Shown here: one piece after another, positions 26,001 through 33,523 of the stretch | How the letters are laid out: each line of letters starts with the position of its first letter | How positions within the stretch are numbered: position 1 is the first letter of the stretch | Source: Oscillatoria sp. CS-180 | Lineage (GTDB): Bacteria > Cyanobacteriota > Cyanobacteriia > Phormidesmidales > Phormidesmidaceae | DNA: 64,000 nt | Assembly: GCF_028330965.1 (NCBI RefSeq) | Contig: NZ_JAQMUB010000100.1 | Coordinates: 1-64,000, forward strand | Reading direction: 5' to 3' | The notes under the pieces: model-generated | Told to the model about the DNA's origin: nothing | The model's database searches: none | Seen by the model: only the letters and a program-made list of their open reading frames with translations | Position numbers and translations under genes: made by a program

Positions 26001-27701
26001 ATGGCACATCCTTCTAACAACGGCGATAACGCTCCGAACTTTGAGCTGCTAGACCCTGGAGATGTGGGAGCTGCCAGTACAACAACCACGCCCACAGCAA
26101 CCACGACCGAAGAAATGGCTGGATGGATGGGATTAGAGTCAGACTCTAACGCCAATGCACGAGCCTCATCCCTTAGCGGTGTTGGGGCGGATGAGGCAGA
26201 GGCCGTCGATGTTGAGGCGGATGAGGCAGAGGTCGCCGATAGCCGCACTGGTGAGGATGGTAAGACGAAAACGCCGCTCTGGTCTAATCCGCTGATGAAG
26301 CTGGCATTTGTGGCTTTAGTGGCCGGAGGCTGTTTAACGGTCGTCGGGTTGGTTGTCAATACCATCCAAACCGCCGGTCGGCGAGACCTGGCGACCCCTC
26401 AAACCGCACGGCGAGTCGAAGAGGAACCTCCAGAAGACCCGATACAAAGTGCTCTGCGGAGCCAGGGAGAGCAGATTGGCGAGCTTAAGACTCAAAATGC
26501 TCTGGGCAACCAGCAGCTAGCGATGGAAATCCAGGCCGAAGAAGGTTCCGAGGTTAGCGCAGCGGACTTGTTGGCGCTCAGGAATCAACTGGAGCAACGG
26601 CGACAGTTACAGGAAGCGGCCCAAGCTAATGAAAATCCCCAAACCAGAGTGACAAGTCCCCAGTCAGTCACGCCGCGCTCGGCCCCTGCAACTGCGCCAC
26701 GTCCCGCGCCACCTCCCGCACTGCGTTCTATCCCTGCACCCCCGCCTGCGTCCTTGCCGCGTCCCGCGTCAATAGAACAGATTCCACCTCAAGAGCAACT
26801 GGCGATGCTTAGCCGTTACGGGAGCTATGGCAGCGGCAGTGCCTTGCCCGCCAATACCATCGCGGCAGCCCCAATCGCGTCTCCGGTGGCTTCGCCATCA
26901 GCGATCGCCACGCCCCAGGTTGAAACGACTGAAGCTGTCCCCGCCTTTAGTGATGGTGCGCCTGAAACAGGGGTGGCGGTGTCAGGGTTGGCCCCGAAGC
27001 AAGCCGATACGACCTATGCCGAAGAAGCCGCCGCGATTTTGGGTCACACGCTGGTCACAGTGCAATCGGGGACGTATGCCCAGGCTGTCCTAGAAACGCC
27101 CATCTACTGGGCGCAAGACTTAGCCAATGAGCAACAGTCTCAGCGTACTGCTCTGAAGCTATCGGAGCCGCTGTATGGCAGTCGGGGCGAGGTGGCTTTA
27201 GAGGTGGGAACGCTGCTGGTAGCTGAGGTGAATGTGATTGCCGGGAGTGGCTTATTGCAACTCCACGTTACTGATGTCGTGATCACCAAAGATGGGCGAC
27301 AGCAGGTGATGTCCATTCCAAATCAAAATCTGGTGATTGCGGGAAGCGAGGGCCAGCCCTTGGTTGCCCGTGAAATCCAGAACACGGGCGAGATCCGGGC
27401 GGCGCAAATTCAGTTGGCGGCCCTTGGCGCACTGGGGAATGTGGGCGCATTGCTCAATCGCCCTGACTCTCAAACGACTGCTATCGGCATCGGCAGCAGT
27501 GTCTCGACGGTTGAGAACGGAGCCGTCAATATCCTGGCGGGACTGCTGGAAGGGGCAGCAGGTGCCATACTCCCCATCGAGCAAGACCGCGTCGAAAACC
27601 GCATTGATGACTACGAGAATCAACCCCGCATCTGGTTCCACGGCAGCGATGCCCCGGTCACACTCTTTGTCGCTGAAGAGTTCACGTTTCGAACGGATTA
27701 G
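26001..27701 (+). CDS. VirB10/TrbI-like core-complex protein
   Basis: Layout as in VirB10: an acidic cytoplasmic N-terminus (1-95), one membrane segment (about 97-118, FVALVAGGCLTVVGLVV), a coiled and Pro/Ala-rich periplasmic linker (about 140-310), then the TrbI domain. The domain carries ILGHTLVTVQSGTYAQAVLE, QRTALKLSEPLYGS, EVALEVGTLLVAEV and the C-terminal ILPIEQDRVENRI. VirB10 spans both membranes and transduces energy to the outer-membrane pore. A pair of near-identical EAEAVDVEADEAE-type segments lies at about 55-75. Confidence 0.8.
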   Translation: MAHPSNNGDNAPNFELLDPGDVGAASTTTTPTATTTEEMAGWMGLESDSNANARASSLSGVGADEAEAVDVEADEAEVADSRTGEDGKTKTPLWSNPLMKLAFVALVAGGCLTVVGLVVNTIQTAGRRDLATPQTARRVEEEPPEDPIQSALRSQGEQIGELKTQNALGNQQLAMEIQAEEGSEVSAADLLALRNQLEQRRQLQEAAQANENPQTRVTSPQSVTPRSAPATAPRPAPPPALRSIPAPPPASLPRPASIEQIPPQEQLAMLSRYGSYGSGSALPANTIAAAPIASPVASPSAIATPQVETTEAVPAFSDGAPETGVAVSGLAPKQADTTYAEEAAAILGHTLVTVQSGTYAQAVLETPIYWAQDLANEQQSQRTALKLSEPLYGSRGEVALEVGTLLVAEVNVIAGSGLLQLHVTDVVITKDGRQQVMSIPNQNLVIAGSEGQPLVAREIQNTGEIRAAQIQLAALGALGNVGALLNRPDSQTTAIGIGSSVSTVENGAVNILAGLLEGAAGAILPIEQDRVENRIDDYENQPRIWFHGSDAPVTLFVAEEFTFRTD

Positions 27702-27712
27702 AGGAAATAGCC

Positions 27713-28585
27713 ATGCTGAGAAAATCTACCCAATGTCTGCTCGCTGGCGGCATCTCTCTGGTGGTGGCCGTTGCTTCTACCATGCCGGGGATGGCTCAGC
27801 TTCGAGATCAGTACACTTTGCAGCAGGCTGAATCCGGTGCGGTCAGTATTCAGGTGTGGCCTGGTTCTGGCACCAACCTGGACTTTACGAGCACTGGGCA
27901 GTATATCTACCGGGCCTGGTTGGATGACCCCAGCCGGGTGCAACTCGATACCGATACCCCGATCGAGAACGCGAACGCTCAGATCATTCATCTGCGAAAA
28001 ATCGCTTCGATCGACTTTGAAGGACTGCCCTCGACGGGAGTCACGCTGCTAAGCGTGGCGACAGTGGATGCCACCGGGCAGCGTCATCTCTATCAATTTC
28101 GCGTCACCTATGGCGACCATCAACCAGAGTACGCGACGATTTCCCTGACGCCCCAAGCCGTTTCGCCGCAGATCGATACGCTGCTAACCAACTCGGCTGA
28201 TGGAGGCGTTGATCTGGAGACGTTTCGAGCAGGCATCACACAACTCATTCTGGATGGCACGATTGCGGGGGATGGCCCCATGCATGAACGACTGAAAGCT
28301 TTTATGGGCCTGGTGCAAAGTGGCTCGTCCCCGGCAGTCGCCGCGCAGTCCGCTGGCGTGGATCTGGCGGTGGTTCAGGAAGTGGCTCAAATTGGCCTGG
28401 ACGCCGCTGCGGCGGGAGAGAGGTCTCGATTTATAGAAGAAGAGGAACCTTCAGATGTGGATGGCGAGATTGAGGCGACGGATGAGGATGCTGCTGTGAA
28501 GGAGGCGGTGACACCTACGGAGACGATAGATTCTGGGGCATTAATCGAAACGCTGCGTCGAATGTCCACGCTGGGGGGGGAGTGA
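27713..28585 (+). CDS. VirB9/TraK-like exported protein
   Basis: A signal peptide ends in GMAQ (about residue 29). The first 130 mature residues form a beta-rich domain: AVSIQVWPGSGTNLDFTSTG, then QYIYRAWLDDPSRVQLD and GVTLLSVATVDATGQRHLYQ. This pattern resembles the N-terminal domain of VirB9 and F-type TraK. The C-terminal half is helical and acidic, with a tail of Glu and Asp (FIEEEEPSDVDGEIEATDED). It follows VirB10 and precedes a novel exported protein, overlapping it slightly. It would form the outer-membrane layer of the core complex. The assignment is by position and fold pattern. Confidence 0.6.
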   Translation: MLRKSTQCLLAGGISLVVAVASTMPGMAQLRDQYTLQQAESGAVSIQVWPGSGTNLDFTSTGQYIYRAWLDDPSRVQLDTDTPIENANAQIIHLRKIASIDFEGLPSTGVTLLSVATVDATGQRHLYQFRVTYGDHQPEYATISLTPQAVSPQIDTLLTNSADGGVDLETFRAGITQLILDGTIAGDGPMHERLKAFMGLVQSGSSPAVAAQSAGVDLAVVQEVAQIGLDAAAAGERSRFIEEEEPSDVDGEIEATDEDAAVKEAVTPTETIDSGALIETLRRMSTLGGE

Positions 28586-30087
28586 TGAAGATGAAAGGGG
28601 CAACACTGCTGCAAGCTCTAATCATTGGTCTGTGCTTCAATGCATGTCCCGGTTCCCCTGGCTCCTCCTGGGCGCAACATGAGCAACCTCCTACCTCGGA
28701 GGCGGTACCTGAAACGCTAGAGACTTCAGGAACGCCTGGTGCCACCTTCCAAACCCCCGTACCGAATCTGAGTCAGCGTCTGCCGATGGGAACGCTACAT
28801 ATTGATGGGCGTACTGCCGCCATCCCGGACTGGCAAGTGGTTTCTTTTGATGCGTTCCCGCCCTTTCCGGCTGATGGGCGGTGGGGCGATGTGGCGTGGT
28901 CGCAGGGCGATCGCCTTGCCGATGTGATGACCCTTGGCGACTTTCAAGGATCGCTGGACTTGCATTTGCTGACCATTGCTTCGATTGCCGAAGCAATGGG
29001 GATGCCCGCCGAACTGGGGAGAAAGAGTCCTATTTATCTAATCAGTCTTAATGAGTTTGAACTGCTGGAGCGTCAGACGATCGCTAGTTTGGTCGCCGCC
29101 GTTCCCTCTTTGCTAGAGGTGCCCGTCGAAAAGTTGCCGCTGGTTCAAGACTTGGTGAGGAGCGTTCATCCCACTATTCGCTTTGAAACGGAGACCTTGG
29201 AAACCCTGCTATTGGCCTATCCTGACTTTGGCGAGGTCAAGCTCAGTCAGCTCATCTTGGAAGACTATCAGGTGGGGGATTTGCCAGGAATTGAGCGAGT
29301 GCCGCTCCAGTCATTTGCTCATTGGCAAGAGGCCGCGATCAGTGAAGTGCCAATGCTGCCCGTGATGAGCTGGTGGTTGTTTCCCCAGTCGCCGCAGACG
29401 GATGGGGAAATTGCCGTTGCAAGCATTCAACCACTGACTGATGCTGGCGATGCTGAAAAAACTTATGCGCTGACGCTGACGCCCCGGACGGCTTTTGAAC
29501 CTGTCGAGTGGGTGATAGGTGAAGAGGAAGCCGTTGCGAATGCTGGTTTACAGGCGCGATCGCAAATCAACGAAGGGCAAGAACTCAAGGGTGCCTTGCC
29601 GTTTGGGCCAGTTTTCAAGGTAGTACCTGAGTCGATTACCCCGGAAGGGGTGCAGGTGTCGATGTACTTTCGGACATGCAGGCAATCAGGGCAACTGGAT
29701 TGTTCCGGTTATGGCATTGGCCCCATTCCGTTGCAGACCTATCGCCCTGGCGAAACAATTTTCTTAGGAGAGTACGCCTTTCCTGTTACGCCTCTGCCGT
29801 CAGCTCCAGCCGTCACTCCTCATGAATCCGTTCCTTCGGAGCCAGTCGCTGAATTTTTCGATGTCGTAGTCGAGGTTGCCGCTGAGCACAAAGGCCCGAT
29901 TGGGACTGTGGCGATGATTTTCACGCTACTAGGCGGAGTGCTGTGGTGGGCCTGGAAAGGCGATCCCGTGCAGTTCTTTGTGCTCACATTCCGGTGGATA
30001 ATGGCAACTCAAATTTATCGCCATACCCGCCGCCTGACTGAAAAATCTGAACCTTCTACGGAGCCGTCAGATGCAGAAAAGTCATGA
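28585..30087 (+). CDS. Exported protein with a novel domain shared with the lytic protein at 33524
   Basis: About 500 residues with an N-terminal signal-like segment (FNACPGSPGSSWAQ, possibly a lipoprotein). The exported domain (about 80-400) is followed by one C-terminal membrane segment (TVAMIFTLLGGVLWWAW) and a short basic tail. The domain shares motifs with the 846-residue protein at 33524: WSQGDRLADVMTLGDF versus WSEGARLSDVIKLGDL, LTIASIAEAMG versus LTISDVERKTG, and FGPVFKVV...GYGIGPIPL versus FGDVFKIV...PYFIGPIPI. No known family is recognised. Its place between VirB9-like and VirD4-like genes makes it part of the transfer apparatus. Confidence 0.7.
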   Translation: MKMKGATLLQALIIGLCFNACPGSPGSSWAQHEQPPTSEAVPETLETSGTPGATFQTPVPNLSQRLPMGTLHIDGRTAAIPDWQVVSFDAFPPFPADGRWGDVAWSQGDRLADVMTLGDFQGSLDLHLLTIASIAEAMGMPAELGRKSPIYLISLNEFELLERQTIASLVAAVPSLLEVPVEKLPLVQDLVRSVHPTIRFETETLETLLLAYPDFGEVKLSQLILEDYQVGDLPGIERVPLQSFAHWQEAAISEVPMLPVMSWWLFPQSPQTDGEIAVASIQPLTDAGDAEKTYALTLTPRTAFEPVEWVIGEEEAVANAGLQARSQINEGQELKGALPFGPVFKVVPESITPEGVQVSMYFRTCRQSGQLDCSGYGIGPIPLQTYRPGETIFLGEYAFPVTPLPSAPAVTPHESVPSEPVAEFFDVVVEVAAEHKGPIGTVAMIFTLLGGVLWWAWKGDPVQFFVLTFRWIMATQIYRHTRRLTEKSEPSTEPSDAEKS

Positions 30088-31969
30088 GGAGTTTGGGCTG
30101 ACGGCTCAAGCTACTAACCGGGCTATTGAAAGTGTGCCGAGTCTTCAGGGGCTAGGCGATAGCTTAGGGCCAGCGCTGCAACCCCTGATGGGGCGCAGCG
30201 GCCTGATTTTACTAGCGGCTGCACTGGGGCTGATCGGCCTAAAGGTGATGGGCGGAGGGGGGAAGTCGGGCAAAATCGCGCGGGGGTCTCTCAGCGGTGG
30301 CAAGGAGAAAGCCAAGGCGCGGAGACAGGCCCTCAAGCAACTCCGGGCGAGAGAGCCGGACTCGGTCGCTCTCTATGTGGGTTCCCTCAATCGCAATCAG
30401 GCAGGCAACATTACGGGTGCTAAAAAATCGCTCTTTTTGGCCGATGCTCAAAGAGGGATTGCGGTTGCCGGGGGGCCAGGTTCTGGTAAGACGTTCTCGA
30501 TTATCAATCCTGTGATTCGCTCAGCTTTAGATGAAGGGTTCCCGGCGCTGGTCTACGACTTCAAATATCCGTCTCAAGCGGAATGTATCTCTGCTTATGC
30601 GGCGAAGCGGGGTTATGACGTGCGGGTGTTTGCCCCTGGTTTTCCCGAATCAGAGGTGTGTAATCCTCTCGACTTCATGACGGATCAGGACGATGCGCTG
30701 ATGGCACGACAGATCGCCACCGTCATGAATCGCAATTTTGCCCGCAGCTCCAATAGCTCTGAAGATAAGTTCTTTGCGGATGCGGGTGACCAGTTGACCC
30801 AAGCGATTTTGATGCTGGCGAAAGGGATGCCTGTGTCGGACTTGATGGCGGCAAGCGCTGCTCTAGGGTTGAACAACTTGCCGGATCGCATCCTAGAGGC
30901 GAAGCGCTTGGGAGATTTAGGGCAGTTGCCCAACCAGTGGCAGATTTCCCACTGGGTTTATTACGCCTTCTCCCAGTTGATGCAGCTCAAAGACTCTGAG
31001 AAAACAGTGGCAGGCGTGCTGGGTACAACGGGTAAAGTCTTCTCCCGTTTCATGGCCCCAGAACTCATTTCCACGTTCTGCGGGAAAACCACGCTGCCCA
31101 TCGAACTGAAGGGTCGGCAACTGGTCATCTTGGGAATGGATCGCCGTCGCCGTGAAGCCGTTGCGCCCCTGGTCGCGACCGTGCTGCACATGATGGTGAC
31201 GATGAACGTCACCCAGAAAAGAAAAGACCCGTTGCTGCTAGCGATCGACGAATTGCCAACGCTGTATCTGCCCTACCTAACCCAGTGGCTCAACGAAAAC
31301 CGTTCGGATGGCCTCTGCACGATGATTGGCTTTCAAAACATCACCCAGCTTGAGGATGCCTATAAGCGGGATATTGCCAGGTCGATTTTAGGGGGTTGTG
31401 CAACTAAAGCGATTTTCAATCCCCAGGATGCCGATAGTGCGCGGATGTTTAGCGACTATCTAGGAGATGAGGAGGTGAAAATCAAGCAAAAGTCGCGCAA
31501 TTCTGGCGGCAAGGGGGGCGCATCCCGTTCCGTCAGTGAGCAATTGCAGAAGCGCCCCATTGTGGAGTCGGCGCAGTTCAACCGATTACCCACCGGAAAG
31601 TGTGTGCTAATCTCGCCGGGATTTGTTCGCAAAGATGAAACTTCTATCCCCCTCATCTCGATGATCAAGGTCCCTAAAGCCGACGTGGGAGAAGAGGACT
31701 GGAGTAAAGCCACTTGGGATAAGTTGCGAGTTAAGCTGATCCACCGTTCGCCTCAAAAGCTGCGTGATTCGGCCAAAGCGAATCAACAGATGACCATCTG
31801 TCAGGCGATGGTCGAGGAGCTACTGCCGTTACCGATGGATGAAGATGGCGAACCGGACCCCCATCATTCCCGCTTTGATGCGCTGGTGCCGGTCTTGCAG
31901 CCGACTCCGGCAGCGGCGGCAAAGGTGATTAATCCTGGCGCTCTACTCGAATTCAGCGAGGTTTTCTGA
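30071..31969 (+). CDS. virD4: VirD4/TraG-like coupling ATPase (T4CP)
   Basis: One short membrane segment (about 43-60) is followed by a nucleotide-binding domain with Walker A GGPGSGKT (134-141) and Walker B LLLAIDELPTL. Other VirD4/TraG/TraD-type motifs are YDFKYPSQ after the first core strand, ICNPLDF-like (VCNPLDF) and GFQNITQLEDAY. Coupling proteins deliver the relaxase-DNA complex to the channel. It has a single visible membrane segment instead of the usual two. Its start overlaps the previous gene by 17 bp. Confidence 0.88.
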   Translation: MQKSHEEFGLTAQATNRAIESVPSLQGLGDSLGPALQPLMGRSGLILLAAALGLIGLKVMGGGGKSGKIARGSLSGGKEKAKARRQALKQLRAREPDSVALYVGSLNRNQAGNITGAKKSLFLADAQRGIAVAGGPGSGKTFSIINPVIRSALDEGFPALVYDFKYPSQAECISAYAAKRGYDVRVFAPGFPESEVCNPLDFMTDQDDALMARQIATVMNRNFARSSNSSEDKFFADAGDQLTQAILMLAKGMPVSDLMAASAALGLNNLPDRILEAKRLGDLGQLPNQWQISHWVYYAFSQLMQLKDSEKTVAGVLGTTGKVFSRFMAPELISTFCGKTTLPIELKGRQLVILGMDRRRREAVAPLVATVLHMMVTMNVTQKRKDPLLLAIDELPTLYLPYLTQWLNENRSDGLCTMIGFQNITQLEDAYKRDIARSILGGCATKAIFNPQDADSARMFSDYLGDEEVKIKQKSRNSGGKGGASRSVSEQLQKRPIVESAQFNRLPTGKCVLISPGFVRKDETSIPLISMIKVPKADVGEEDWSKATWDKLRVKLIHRSPQKLRDSAKANQQMTICQAMVEELLPLPMDEDGEPDPHHSRFDALVPVLQPTPAAAAKVINPGALLEFSEVF

Positions 31970-33390
31970 TGAAAACTGACATTGACGATGCTACGGGCGT
32001 CACAACGCAAGAGGCGGACAAGGCGGAGCAATCAACTCGCAATGCGATGGGTTGGTTGGTTGGAGCCGCAGCGCTGCTCTATTTCAGGCAGCAGCAGCAG
32101 GAGGCCGCTGAGCCAGATGAAGTCGTTCCGCTCGAACCGATAGCGGTTGAAGTTAGGCCGGATATCCAAGATTTAGGGCATCCCAGGCCACTTTCAGGTG
32201 GCCCTGGTGATCCGCCATCCTACGACGCCCATGAGTTGCCGCCAGCCGGGGGCACAACTCCGCCCGACGCAACGCAGCATACCGCCTATCGACCTGAGAA
32301 CGCCCCTGCGGCAATCCGCTTGAGCGTGGGCGATGAGCAGATCGAAACGGACTCTGACCGCATTGCCAACGATATTCAGCAGCTCGCTCACCTCGATGTG
32401 GTGCAACGGGCGATCAATAATCAATCCCTGACCACTGACCCTGATGTGGAGATTCAAGTAGCGGGCGATCGCGTCTTTTACCAAGGACCAGAAGAACGCT
32501 GCGTGCATCCTGACTTTGACCTGCAAGCCGCAAACGACTTGATCTCGAATCATCAGCAGAGTGAGATGGAGCGAAATGATGGAGCCGTGGTTGATGTCGA
32601 TGCCTCGCCCCTGCATACAGCAGTTGGCAGAGTTGACCGTGAGGTGCCAGATGCCAGCCCCGAAGCGACTCAGGAGCAGGCAAATTCCGGTGATTCCACG
32701 CCTTCTCCTCATGCCGATCGCGCACCCACTCAAGAGCGTTCTCGCAACTCGGCACCTGAACAGCCACCTGAACAGCCTGTTGACACGACACCTCCTCCTC
32801 CAGCGGATCGAGAACAGTTGACGACCGAAATCGTGCCTTTGTCTCAGGCTGAAGCGATCGCCGGACAGAATGAGGGTGATGTCTCGACTGATGATCCTGC
32901 CATCTGGATGGCCCAGCCCACCACGCCGACTGTGACTAAGGATGGTCATGGTCACATCGTTCGTAGTCCTTCCATTGAAGGACTGGAGGCGACCGTCGAT
33001 TTGGTGGAGCGAAGGGAGGAGCAGGCTCAGTGGATGCAGGCGCGACTGGAAGAGCAGCAAGCATTAGCCACAATGTTCGATTGTTGTTTGGAGACGACCC
33101 ACGGCAAAAAGGGTAGCGCCACCATTCTGGGTAACCGCTACGACATCTCCAGGGATGGTCATGGTGGGTTAGCCGTGACTGCCAAAGATGGTCGAGGGCT
33201 AATCTTTGAGCGGGATGGACAATCAGGCGAAATTATCTCATCCGCAACATCTCAAGACCTTGAGATCTTTGCGAAGGGCGCTGCTGTCTTAGAACGGCAA
33301 CAGGCCAGAAGTTTGGCGCTGCCATCGCCAACTCCAGCTCAATCCCCTTCAACCGGTCGATCATGCCAAAGCGACATGGAAATTGGCTAG
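31969..33390 (+). CDS. Hypothetical protein after the coupling ATPase, 473 aa
   Basis: Family not recognised. A short hydrophobic stretch near residue 30 (MGWLVGAAALLYF) is followed by a long acidic, Pro- and Asp-rich, low-complexity region (about 45-300). The C-terminal 150 residues look folded: TVDLVERREEQAQWMQARLE, then GNRYDISRDGHGGLAVTAKD and GRGLIFERDG. It overlaps the VirD4 gene by one base (TGATG), so it is in the same operon. It may be a VirD4 partner or a substrate-binding accessory; this is inference from position alone. Confidence 0.65.
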   Translation: MKTDIDDATGVTTQEADKAEQSTRNAMGWLVGAAALLYFRQQQQEAAEPDEVVPLEPIAVEVRPDIQDLGHPRPLSGGPGDPPSYDAHELPPAGGTTPPDATQHTAYRPENAPAAIRLSVGDEQIETDSDRIANDIQQLAHLDVVQRAINNQSLTTDPDVEIQVAGDRVFYQGPEERCVHPDFDLQAANDLISNHQQSEMERNDGAVVDVDASPLHTAVGRVDREVPDASPEATQEQANSGDSTPSPHADRAPTQERSRNSAPEQPPEQPVDTTPPPPADREQLTTEIVPLSQAEAIAGQNEGDVSTDDPAIWMAQPTTPTVTKDGHGHIVRSPSIEGLEATVDLVERREEQAQWMQARLEEQQALATMFDCCLETTHGKKGSATILGNRYDISRDGHGGLAVTAKDGRGLIFERDGQSGEIISSATSQDLEIFAKGAAVLERQQARSLALPSPTPAQSPSTGRSCQSDMEIG

Positions 33391-33465
33391 CTAGCAATAT
33401 TCGCTTACGAGTTGGCATATTTCTTCGCAGGAAATTGCAACTCAACTTCATTAAGGATGCTTCAC

Positions 33466-33490
33466 GGAGATATCTGAGAGATATCTGCCC
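33466..33490. promoter_or_regulatory. Transfer-operon element, copy 4
   Basis: GGAGATATCTGAG followed by AGATATCTGCCC, 34 bp before the start of the lytic protein gene. It matches the copy at 16750 in 24 positions and shows that the VirB1-like gene has its own promoter, controlled like the rest of the transfer genes. Confidence 0.7.
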
Positions 33491-33523
33491 TATAGCGTCT
33501 GGAAATGGATTTCGAGTTTTCCT

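Noticed and set aside
32194-33060. 288-codon minus-strand frame opposite the hypothetical gene at 31969
   Set aside because: The plus-strand frame is continuous with the VirD4 gene by a one-base overlap and has the replicon's usual codon pattern. The minus frame is a long shadow.
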